DNA of 14,255 nucleotides from Stenotrophomonas maltophilia (GTDB lineage: Bacteria > Pseudomonadota > Gammaproteobacteria > Xanthomonadales > Xanthomonadaceae). Below, piece by piece: positions 7,682-14,216 of the stretch. The stretch covers positions 1 to 14,255 of the forward strand of contig DGLB01000070.1 of the NCBI GenBank assembly GCA_002387845.1, in the 5' to 3' direction. The notes beneath the pieces were generated by a model. The model made no database searches and was not told where the DNA came from. It saw nothing but the letters and a program-made list of their open reading frames with translations. A program made the position numbers and the translations under genes. Numbering within the stretch: position 1 is the stretch's first letter; each line of letters starts with the position of its first letter.

Positions 7682-7702
7682 GTGCCGACCGTGGGTCGGC
7701 AC
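7682..7702 (-). terminator. Hairpin just downstream of the ferritin gene
   Basis: GTGCCGACC (7682-7690) and GGTCGGCAC (7694-7702) form a perfect 9-bp stem with a 3-base loop, nine bases past the ferritin stop. There is no U-run, so it is probably a REP-like 3'-end stabiliser, with true termination at 7601-7641. Confidence 0.5.
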
Positions 7703-7711
7703 GGGGCACGA

Positions 7712-8200
7712 TCAATGCGCGGCGGTGCCCTTGGCTTCGATCTTGCTGGTCTGGTACAGGGCCAGGCCGATGCGCTTGATCAGGCTGAGCTGCTGTTCCA
7801 GCCACCAGGCGTGGTCTTCCTCGGTGTCCTTCAGCTGCACCAGCAGCATGTCGCGGCTGACGTAGTCCTGATGCTGCTCGCACAGCTTCATGCCGGCGGC
7901 GAGGTTGTTGCGCACGCTGTACTCGGTGTCCAGGTCCTTGCGCAGCATTTCTTCCACGGTCTCGCCGGGTTCGAAGGCGTGCGGGCGCATGTCCGGGTTG
8001 CCGCCCAGGAACAGAATGCGGCGCAGCAGCGCGTCGGCGTGCTGGGTTTCCTCTTCCATCTCATGGTTCAGGCGTTCGTACAGCGCGAACAGACCCTGGT
8101 CCTCGTAGCGACGCGAATGGATGAAGTACTGGTCGCGTGCTGCAAGCTCGCCGCGCAGCAGTTCCTTCAGGCAGGCGATGACGTCCGGGTGACCTTTCAT
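7712..8200 (-). CDS. Ferritin-like iron storage protein (annotated class: bacterioferritin; lacks haem Met52)
   Basis: This 162-residue cytoplasmic ferritin would assemble as a 24-mer that oxidises Fe(II) and stores Fe(III). It starts MKGHPDVIACLKELL, like bacterioferritin. Ferroxidase ligands by comparison with E. coli Bfr are Glu18, Glu51, His54, Glu93, Glu127 and His130, all present. The haem-ligating Met52 of Bfr is Thr here (EEETQH). The same EETQH pattern occurs in Pseudomonas aeruginosa PA4235, first called BfrA and later shown to be a haem-free bacterial ferritin, FtnA; this gene is therefore more likely ftnA-like than bfr. The start at 8200 is supported by AAGGAG seven bases upstream; an upstream ATG at 8230 has no such site. 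It is monocistronic and convergent with parC. Confidence 0.93.
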   Translation of the reverse strand: MKGHPDVIACLKELLRGELAARDQYFIHSRRYEDQGLFALYERLNHEMEEETQHADALLRRILFLGGNPDMRPHAFEPGETVEEMLRKDLDTEYSVRNNLAAGMKLCEQHQDYVSRDMLLVQLKDTEEDHAWWLEQQLSLIKRIGLALYQTSKIEAKGTAAH

Positions 8201-8294
8201 GGGGGGCTCCTTGTGAATCGATGCGCGCATGGTGCCCTATCTGGAACCGGCGTGATCGAACCGGAATCAGTCGCAGTTGCGCTCGCAGCCCGCA

Positions 8295-8322
8295 TTCACG
8301 CGACATCGACAGGCCCTACAAT
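8295..8322 (+). promoter_or_regulatory. Possible promoter of the acylase gene
   Basis: TTCACG (8295-8300) and TACAAT (8317-8322) are 16 bases apart; the -10 matches at five of six positions, the -35 at four. The expected start is near 8329, about 23 bases before the ATG. In the same 151-base divergent region, GAACCGG is repeated at 8244-8250 and 8258-8264; no clear promoter for the ferritin gene was found. Confidence 0.4.
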
Positions 8323-8351
8323 CGGCCTTCCACCGGAGGGGAGGTCGCGGG

Positions 8352-10694
8352 ATGCGTCGTTGGCTGAAGCGGGTGCTGGGGTTGGTGCTGCTGGTTGGGA
8401 TTGTCGGAATTGGCCTGGTCTGGTGGTTGCTGCGGGGCAGCCTGGCTCCGCTGGATGGCGAGCATGCGCTGGCCGGCCTGCAGGCCCCGGTGACCGTGCA
8501 GCGCGACGCGCTGGGGGTGGTCACCATCGATGCCGCCTCCCCGGCCGACGCCATGCGTGCCCTGGGCCAGGTGCATGCGCAGGAACGCTACTTCGAGATG
8601 GACCTGATGCGGCGTGCCGCAGCCGGCGAGCTGGCCGAGCTGTTCGGGCCGGCGGCGGTGGACGTGGACAAGCGCATGCGCGTTCACCGGCTGCGCGCAC
8701 GCACCGACGCCCATCTGGATGCGGCGATGGGCAGCCAGGCGGCCGTGCTCCAGGCCTACGTGGAGGGCGTCAATGCGGGCGTGGGCGAGCTGCGCGTGCG
8801 CCCCTGGCCCTACCTGCTGCTGCGCCAGGCACCCGCGCGCTGGAGCGCCACCGATTCGGTGCTGACCGGGTTGGCCATGTATGCCGACCTGCAGGATCCG
8901 GCCAACCAGACCGAACTGGCGATGACCCGGATCCGCGAGGTGGTGCCGCCAGCGCTGTATGCGCTGCTCGCGCATGACGGCAGCGAATGGGATGCGCCGC
9001 TGTTCGGGGAAGCGCGGGGTAATGCGGTATTGCCGGGCCCGGAGGTGCTTGACCTGCGTGAGGGCCAGCGGCCCTCACCTGCCGGTTCGGGCGCGGCGGT
9101 GCCGGAGCCGGACGTCAAAGGCAGCAACAACTTCGCGGTGTCCGGCGCGCTGACTGCCGATGGCCGCGCCATCGTCGCCGACGACATGCACCTGGGCCTG
9201 CGCGCCCCCAGCCTGTGGTTCCGGGTGCGGCTGCGCTACCCCGACCCGGCCGCCGCCGGTGGCAAGGTCGATGTGAGCGGCTTCTCGCTGCCGGGCCTGC
9301 CGGCGATCGTGGTCGGCAGCAACGGGCATGTGGCGTGGGGCTTCACCAACAGCTACATCGACACCGCCGACTTCCAGCCGGTGACGGCGCACGCGGCGGG
9401 CATCCGCATCCACAACGAGCGCATCCGTGTGGCCGGCCAGGCCGACGTGGTGTTTCGTGTGCGGGAAACCGACTGGGGTCCGATCCTGCACGAACGCCCG
9501 GACGGCAGTGGCCAGGCCCTGCGCTGGACGGCGCAACAGCCTGGCGCGCTGCGCCTGGACTTTGCCGAGATGGCGCGTGCCGGTGACCTCGACCAGGCGC
9601 TGGCCATCGCCGACCGTGCCGGCATTCCGACCCAGAACCTGGTGATCGCGGACCGCAGTGGCCGTATCGCGTGGCGACTGCTCGGCGCACGCCCGGACCG
9701 GGCGGCCAGCTGCCCGCCCACCGGCTTCAACAGCACGCCCCCGGCAACGTGCGCACCGTGGCCGATCCGCAGTGATGCAGCCCCGGCGTTGATCGACCCG
9801 CCCACGCATCGGCTGTGGACCGCCAATGGCCGTGTGCTCGACGGCGAGGCACTGGCCGTGGCCGGCAATGCCGGCTATGACCTGGGCGCGCGCGGCCGGC
9901 AAATCCGCGACGACCTGTTCGCCAAAGAGCGCTTCACCGAACAGGACCTGCTGGCGATCCAGCTGGACGACCGCGCGGTGTTCCTGGAGCGCTGGTACCC
10001 CCTGCTGCGCCAGGTGGTAACGCACAGCGACGACCCCGCGTTGAAGCGGTTGGAAGCCGCCACCCGGCACTGGGAGGGCCACGCCTCGGTCGATTCGGTG
10101 AGCTACCGCATCACCCGCGGCTTCCGTGGCCGCGTGCTGGAAGCGGTCTCGGAGGGACTGCTGGCACCGGCCAAGGCCAAACTGGGTGACGCGTATCTGG
10201 AGCCACGCCTGGCGCAGCTGGAAGGCGTGCTATGGCCGCTGATCAGCGAACGCCCGTCGCATCTGCTGCCGCCGGCTTACGCCAGCTGGGACGCACTGCT
10301 GGCCGACGCCGCACACGGGCTGGAGGGATCGCTGGCCGAGCATGGCCCGGATCTGGACAAGCGCACCTACGGCGAGCTCAACACCGCCGCAATCTGCCAC
10401 CCGGTCAGCCGTGCCCTGCCCGCTTTCACCCGGCGCTGGCTGTGCATGCCGGCCGATCCGCTGCCTGGCGACAACAACATGCCACGCGTGCAGGGGCCGT
10501 CGTTCGGTGCGTCGCAGCGGATGGTGGTGTCACCCGGGCACGAAGCCGACGGCATCATCCATATGCCCGGCGGGCAGAGCGGGCACCCCCTATCGCCGTT
10601 CTGGGGTGCGGGGCACGAGGATTGGGTGCGCGGCACGCCGACGCCGTTCCTGCCGGGGAAAACGACGCACACCCTGACATTGACGCCGCAATAG
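8352..10694 (+). CDS. Penicillin-acylase-family Ntn hydrolase, membrane-anchored
   Basis: This 780-residue precursor belongs to the penicillin/cephalosporin/AHL acylase family (peptidase S45). These self-cleaving N-terminal-nucleophile amidases act in the periplasm. Residues about 8-28 (VLGLVLLVGIVGIGLVWWLL) form a signal anchor. The alpha chain has the typical DALGVVTIDA and GQVHAQERYFEMDLMRR segments. Cleavage is expected before Ser258 in KGSNNFAVSG, the new beta-chain N terminus and nucleophile, followed by VADDMHLGLRAPSLWF. The family C-terminal motif GGQSGHPLSPFW is present. The start at 8352 is chosen because GAGG lies seven bases upstream and the anchor begins at once; an upstream ATG at 8277 adds an Arg/Gln-rich piece lying across the promoter. 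The substrate cannot be read from the sequence: a beta-lactam, acyl-homoserine lactone or other amide are all possible. It converges on the antiporter gene with a 28-base gap. Confidence 0.92.
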   Translation: MRRWLKRVLGLVLLVGIVGIGLVWWLLRGSLAPLDGEHALAGLQAPVTVQRDALGVVTIDAASPADAMRALGQVHAQERYFEMDLMRRAAAGELAELFGPAAVDVDKRMRVHRLRARTDAHLDAAMGSQAAVLQAYVEGVNAGVGELRVRPWPYLLLRQAPARWSATDSVLTGLAMYADLQDPANQTELAMTRIREVVPPALYALLAHDGSEWDAPLFGEARGNAVLPGPEVLDLREGQRPSPAGSGAAVPEPDVKGSNNFAVSGALTADGRAIVADDMHLGLRAPSLWFRVRLRYPDPAAAGGKVDVSGFSLPGLPAIVVGSNGHVAWGFTNSYIDTADFQPVTAHAAGIRIHNERIRVAGQADVVFRVRETDWGPILHERPDGSGQALRWTAQQPGALRLDFAEMARAGDLDQALAIADRAGIPTQNLVIADRSGRIAWRLLGARPDRAASCPPTGFNSTPPATCAPWPIRSDAAPALIDPPTHRLWTANGRVLDGEALAVAGNAGYDLGARGRQIRDDLFAKERFTEQDLLAIQLDDRAVFLERWYPLLRQVVTHSDDPALKRLEAATRHWEGHASVDSVSYRITRGFRGRVLEAVSEGLLAPAKAKLGDAYLEPRLAQLEGVLWPLISERPSHLLPPAYASWDALLADAAHGLEGSLAEHGPDLDKRTYGELNTAAICHPVSRALPAFTRRWLCMPADPLPGDNNMPRVQGPSFGASQRMVVSPGHEADGIIHMPGGQSGHPLSPFWGAGHEDWVRGTPTPFLPGKTTHTLTLTPQ

Positions 10695-10722
10695 TTGAAA
10701 CCAACCGTCACAACGCGGGCGT

Positions 10723-12108
10723 TCAACCCGCCTTGCGACGCTCGATCAGGTTCAACAACGGTCCGGTCATGGCGGTGGTCACCAGCGCCATGATCACCAG
10801 CACCGCGAACAGACGGTCACCCAACAGGCCCAGCTCGTAGCCCAGGTTGAGCACGATCAGCTCCATCAGGCCACGGGTGTTCATCAGCGCACCCAGTCGC
10901 CACGCCTCACGCGTTTCCAGACCCGCGCTGCGCGCCGCGCTGAAGGTGCCCAGCAACTTGCCCGTGGTGGCCACGGCAATCACCACCAGGCACAGCAGCA
11001 GGTCGCTGGCCTGCAGCGCATCAGCACGCATGCGCAGGCCGGTCATGGCGAAGAACAAGGGCAGCAGCAAGGTGGCGGCGAACGGCTCGACCTTGGCGAT
11101 CAGCAGCGAACGCAGCTGGGTGTTGGACGAAACCGCGACACCCGCCGCAAAGGCACCGAACAACGCATGGATGCCCAGCACTTCGGTGACCAGCGCGCTG
11201 GCCAGGGACAACAGCAGCACGCCCAGCAGCCAGCGCCCCTCGCTGCCCGGCTGGATCGTCTGCCGTGCAAACCAGGGCTTCACCGCCCCCAGCATCAACG
11301 CGATGAAGGCCACCACGCAGACCAGGCTGACGCTGGCGGTGAGCCAACCCGTAGCCTGCGCAGCGGCCACGATCAGCGCCAGCAGGCACCACGCGGTGGC
11401 GTCGCCCAGCGCCGCGCAGGCGATGGCGGTCTGCCCCAGCGGGGTGTGGGTGATGCCACGGTCGGCCAGAATGCGCAGCAGCACCGGGAAGGCGGTGATC
11501 GCCATCGAGATGCCGACAAACAGGGCGAAGGCAGTAAAGCCCACGCCCTGCGGCCCATGTTCGGGGTACAGCCAGATCGCCAGCATTACACCGAGCACGA
11601 ACGGCACGGCGATGCCCGCGTGGCTGACGGTGAAGGCGAAGCGGCGGCGACCGCGCAACGCGCCAAGGTCCAGTTCCGCGCCCGCCACCAGCAGGAACAT
11701 CAGCACGCCGAGCTGGCTGAGCATGCCCAGCGGCCCCAGCGACGTGGCCGGGAACAGCGCGCCGTGCAGGCCCGGCAGCAGGCTGCCCAGCACCAGCGGC
11801 CCCATCATCAGGCCGGCGGCCATCTCGCCGATCACCGCCGGCTGGCCGAGGCGCCTGAGCAGCGCACCGGCCCCCTTGGCCACCACCAGCAGCACCAGCA
11901 ACTGCAGCAGGAACAGGCCCAGCGGCGACGCCAGATGCTGGGCCCAGTCACTGCCGACGACCTTTTCAGCCTTGGCGGCGACCGCAGGCACGCCCGGGCC
12001 GGCATAGCGCGCCAGTGCCAGCCCAATGGCCAGTGGAATCCCGGCCCAGGCCAGGTAGTGCCAACCCCATTTCATCGGCCGTGACCCGCCCCCGGTCTGT
12101 GCGTCCAT
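10723..12108 (-). CDS. CPA2-family cation/proton antiporter (CHX-like)
   Basis: This 461-residue inner-membrane protein consists of the Na+/H+ exchanger domain only, with about 12-13 hydrophobic segments and no C-terminal nucleotide-binding domain of the Kef type. The motifs resemble plant CHX antiporters and their bacterial relatives: CAALGDATAWCLLA, where Gly235-Asp236 sits in the place of the Asn-Asp or Asp-Asp ion-binding pair, and NTRGLMELIVLNLGYELGLL at 410 onwards. It would exchange K+ or Na+ for protons; the ion is not known. The start at 12108 is supported by AGGGG seven bases upstream; a longer open frame runs back into asnB and is not real coding sequence. A possible -10 TATGAT lies at 12134-12139 without a good -35. 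The gap to asnB is 71 bases, so read-through from asnB is also possible. Confidence 0.88.
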   Translation of the reverse strand: MDAQTGGGSRPMKWGWHYLAWAGIPLAIGLALARYAGPGVPAVAAKAEKVVGSDWAQHLASPLGLFLLQLLVLLVVAKGAGALLRRLGQPAVIGEMAAGLMMGPLVLGSLLPGLHGALFPATSLGPLGMLSQLGVLMFLLVAGAELDLGALRGRRRFAFTVSHAGIAVPFVLGVMLAIWLYPEHGPQGVGFTAFALFVGISMAITAFPVLLRILADRGITHTPLGQTAIACAALGDATAWCLLALIVAAAQATGWLTASVSLVCVVAFIALMLGAVKPWFARQTIQPGSEGRWLLGVLLLSLASALVTEVLGIHALFGAFAAGVAVSSNTQLRSLLIAKVEPFAATLLLPLFFAMTGLRMRADALQASDLLLCLVVIAVATTGKLLGTFSAARSAGLETREAWRLGALMNTRGLMELIVLNLGYELGLLGDRLFAVLVIMALVTTAMTGPLLNLIERRKAG

Positions 12109-12179
12109 GTACGTTCCCCTTGCGTGAGCCGGGATCATAGCGCGGCCGGGCGCACGACGTTTGACACCCGCGCTGGCAC

Positions 12180-13874
12180 TTACGCGCTGATCGCCTGTTC
12201 GTGCACCCCCGCCACCGCGCGGCCCGAGGGATCGGCCATGGTGGCAAAGCTGGCATCCCACGCAATCGCGGCGGGCGACGAACAGGCGATCGACTTGCCG
12301 CCGGGCACGGTCTCGGCCGCGGCCTGGGTCGGGAAGAACTGCTCGAACAGGTGGCGGTAGTAGTACGCCTCCTTGGTCTGCGGCGGGTTGTGCACGAAGC
12401 GCTTGTCGGCGGCGGCCATGACCCGGTCGCTGACCTGGGTCTCGGCGTGCGCCTTCAGGCCGTCGATCCAGCCGTAGCCGACGCCATCGCTGAACTGCTC
12501 TTTCTGCCGCCACAGAATCGAATCGGGCAGATAGCCCTCGAACGCCTCGCGCAACACCGCCTTCTCGATCCGGCGTGCACCGTCACCGCCCTGCCCGACC
12601 ATCTTGTGCCGCGCATCGAAACGCATGGCGACATCAAGGAATTCGCGGTCCAGGAACGGCACGCGTGGCTCCACGCCCCAGGCCATCATCGACTTGTTGG
12701 CGCGCAGGCAGTCGTAGTTGTTCAGCGCATCCAGCTTGCGCACCAGCTCTTCATGGAACTCGCGGGCGTTGGGCGCTTTGTGGAAGTACAGATAGCCACC
12801 AAAGATCTCATCGCTGCCCTCGCCGGACAGCACCATCTTTACGCCCATCGCCTTGATCCGCCGCGCCAGCAGGAACATCGGGGTGGAGGCGCGGATGGTG
12901 GTGACATCGTAGGTTTCGACATGGCGGATCACCTCAGGCAGCGCATCCAGCCCTTCCTCGAAGGTGTACTCGAAGCCGTGATGCACGGTGCCCAGCGCTT
13001 CGGCGGCAATGGCGGCGGCGGCCAGATCCGGCGACCCCTTCAGACCGATGGCGAACGAGTGCAGGCGCGGCCACCACGCTTCGCTCTGGTCGCCATCCTC
13101 GATACGATGGCGCGCATAGCGGGCCGCCACGGCGGCCACCAGCGAGGAATCCAGCCCGCCGGACAGCAGCACGCCATAGGGTACGTCGGTCATCAACTGG
13201 CGGTGCACAGCGCGCTCGAAGGCTTCGCGCAATGCGACGCGGTCGGCGTCGACACCTTCCACGGCGTCGTACCCGCGCCACGGGCGCTCGTAGTAGCGGC
13301 TGAGCGTGTCGGTGGCGCTGTCGTACCAGTGTCCCGGCGGGAACTGCGCGGCGTCGGCGCAGATATCGACCAGCGATTTCAGCTCCGACGCCACCACCAG
13401 TCGACCGTCCTGGTCATGCCCCCAGTACAGCGGCACGACGCCGATCGGATCGCGCGCGATCAGAACGCGCTGCTGGTCGCGGTCCCACAGGGCGAAGGCG
13501 AAAATACCGTTGAGGCGGTTGAGGAAGGACGCCGGTGCATCTTCGCGGTACAACGCGTTGATGACCTCGCAGTCCGAGCCGGTCTGGAACGCGTACGGCT
13601 GGGTCAGTTCGGCCTTGAGCTCACGGTGGTTGTATATCTCGCCGTTGACGGCCAGGGCCAGGCCGCCATCGTCGGACAGCAGCGGCTGCGAGCCGCCGGC
13701 AGGGTCGACAATGGCCAGGCGTTCGTGCACCAGCACGGCACCGGTGTCGACGTACACCCCGCTCCAGTCCGGACCGCGATGGCGCTGACGCTGCGAAAGG
13801 TCCAGCGCACGACGGCGCAGGGCGGGAAGATCATCGCCGGCCTGCAGGCCGAACATTCCAAAGATCGAACACAT
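12180..13874 (-). CDS. asnB: Asparagine synthetase B (glutamine-hydrolysing)
   Basis: This 564-residue cytoplasmic enzyme makes asparagine from aspartate, ATP and glutamine. It starts MCSIFG, so Cys2 becomes the N-terminal nucleophile of the glutaminase domain. That domain also shows RHRGPDWSG, RLAIVD (Arg52), VNGEIYNH (77-83) and the Asp101 region GSDCEV. The synthetase domain has the ATP pyrophosphatase loop SGGLDSS (238-244) and GEGSDEIFGGY. The C terminus (VPGGKSIACSS, DPSGRAV) resembles E. coli AsnB, which is 554 residues long. AGGAG eight bases before the ATG fixes the start at 13874. Upstream lie an Asn-rich leader ORF and an attenuator (13964-14112), so expression is probably controlled by Asn-tRNA supply. 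Confidence 0.96.
   Translation of the reverse strand: MCSIFGMFGLQAGDDLPALRRRALDLSQRQRHRGPDWSGVYVDTGAVLVHERLAIVDPAGGSQPLLSDDGGLALAVNGEIYNHRELKAELTQPYAFQTGSDCEVINALYREDAPASFLNRLNGIFAFALWDRDQQRVLIARDPIGVVPLYWGHDQDGRLVVASELKSLVDICADAAQFPPGHWYDSATDTLSRYYERPWRGYDAVEGVDADRVALREAFERAVHRQLMTDVPYGVLLSGGLDSSLVAAVAARYARHRIEDGDQSEAWWPRLHSFAIGLKGSPDLAAAAIAAEALGTVHHGFEYTFEEGLDALPEVIRHVETYDVTTIRASTPMFLLARRIKAMGVKMVLSGEGSDEIFGGYLYFHKAPNAREFHEELVRKLDALNNYDCLRANKSMMAWGVEPRVPFLDREFLDVAMRFDARHKMVGQGGDGARRIEKAVLREAFEGYLPDSILWRQKEQFSDGVGYGWIDGLKAHAETQVSDRVMAAADKRFVHNPPQTKEAYYYRHLFEQFFPTQAAAETVPGGKSIACSSPAAIAWDASFATMADPSGRAVAGVHEQAISA
12189..12291. repeat. 14-bp perfect inverted repeat at the 3' end of asnB
   Basis: GATCGCCTGTTCGT (12189-12202) and ACGAACAGGCGATC (12278-12291) are exact reverse complements, 75 bases apart, inside the last 40 codons of asnB. 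The last copy encodes part of the C-terminal HEQAIS and the first encodes SIACS. In the mRNA they could close a large stem at the gene end. It may be chance, since both stretches encode ordinary AsnB sequence. Confidence 0.5.
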
Positions 13875-13960
13875 GGGAACAGCTCCTGATGATGGGGGAA
13901 TACACGTGGTGCAGGCATTCGACCGGCCACCCAGGCCCGGATGTGAAAAACCCGGACCAT

Positions 13961-13991
13961 AAAAAAACCCGCATCGACCGATGCGGGTTTT
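13961..13991 (-). terminator. Attenuator terminator before asnB
   Basis: On the minus strand AAAACCCGCATCG and CGATGCGGGTTTT pair perfectly over 13 bp (13964-13976 with 13979-13991), with a 2-base loop, and continue into a run of seven U's (13961-13967). It lies 25 bases after the leader stop codon and 87 bases before the asnB ATG, so it must be read through for asnB to be expressed. This is a textbook Rho-independent terminator in leader position. Confidence 0.9.
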
Positions 13992-14067
13992 CTGGTATCC
14001 GGGCGTGTTTCTGGTTCTAGCCCTGGTCGCAGTCCCGCATCGGCCGCGCACGATTATTCGCGCGCAG
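13975..14067 (-). promoter_or_regulatory. Alternative RNA structures of the asn attenuator
   Basis: Two structures compete with the terminator. The antiterminator pairs CGGCCGATGCGGG (14034-14046, inside the leader codons for Arg-Pro-Met-Arg) with CCCGCATCGGTCG (13975-13987), giving 13 bp with one G-U pair and using up the 5' arm of the terminator. The pause/protector hairpin pairs CTGCGCGCGA with TCGTGCGCGG (14044-14067), giving 10 bp with two G-U pairs. The Asn19-Asn20 codons span its loop and it touches the first three bases of the antiterminator arm. A ribosome stalled at the Asn codons would open the pause hairpin and leave the antiterminator arm free. A ribosome at the stop codon would cover that arm and let the terminator form. 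Confidence 0.8.
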
Positions 14068-14112
14068 ATTATTGCGGTTGTTGTTGACGACGGTGGTCAG
14101 GGACGGAGCCAT
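14017..14112 (-). CDS. Asn-rich leader peptide of asnB
   Basis: This 31-residue ORF begins MAPSLTTVV and has seven Asn in eleven residues: 10-12 (AAC AAC AAC), 14-15 (AAT AAT) and 19-20 (AAT AAT), with Arg and Leu between. It ends RDCDQG and TAG. Nearly a quarter of the peptide is the amino acid made by the downstream enzyme, the hallmark of ribosome-mediated attenuation as in the his, thr, leu and trp operons. No Shine-Dalgarno sequence precedes the ATG, but a -10 element lies six bases upstream, so a leaderless mRNA is likely. The peptide itself is not expected to have a function. Five Arg codons are also present, but they are mixed and scattered; the Asn clusters and the downstream gene favour an Asn sensor. 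Confidence 0.85.
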   Translation of the reverse strand: MAPSLTTVVNNNRNNLRANNRARPMRDCDQG

Positions 14113-14118
14113 GGATCG

Positions 14119-14147
14119 AACGTACCCCGAATTTTTCGGGCGTGCAA
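14119..14147 (-). promoter_or_regulatory. Likely promoter of the leader-asnB unit
   Basis: On the minus strand TTGCAC (14142-14147) and TACGTT (14119-14124) are separated by 17 bases. The -10 has the TANNNT form, and the expected start (14112) is the A of the leader ATG. Two dyads overlap the promoter: CCCGAA/TTCGGG (14126-14131 and 14135-14140) in the spacer and GCAAC-T-GTTGC (14144-14154) at the -35, with a further GCAAC at 14159-14163. They may be regulator sites. Confidence 0.55.
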
Positions 14148-14178
14148 CTGTTGCTGTCGCAACTTCCTCGGATTGCAA

Positions 14179-14216
14179 GGGCTACGTGTCGCCGGGCTGT
14201 GCCCGGCTGTTGTTGG
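14179..14216 (+). repeat. SMAG/REP-like hairpin, second copy
   Basis: GCCGGGC (14191-14197) and GCCCGGC (14201-14207) form a 7-bp stem with loop TGT. The minus strand reads CCAACAACAGCCGGGC ... GCCCGGCGACACGTAGCCC, which matches the element at 369-405 in both flanks, so the two are copies of one family in opposite orientation. It lies about 32 bases upstream of the asnB promoter. The remaining bases to the window end hold no gene I can support. Confidence 0.6.

Noticed and set aside
12109..12513. A 135-residue N-terminal extension of the antiporter
   Set aside because: It would overlap the asnB 3' end out of frame and consists of Arg-rich noise; the Met at 12108 has a good ribosome-binding site.
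12201..13889. A 562-codon open frame antisense to asnB
   Set aside because: The antisense frame follows asnB codon bias; the protein is His/Gln/Val-rich without a domain.
13875..14051. A 59-residue N-terminal extension of AsnB
   Set aside because: AsnB needs Cys directly after the initiator Met; MCSIFG with AGGAG upstream fixes the start at 13874, and the extension runs through the attenuator.
14017..14112. An arginine-responsive leader instead of an asparagine one
   Set aside because: Five Arg codons are present but scattered and of mixed type, while Asn codons form three runs and the next gene makes asparagine.
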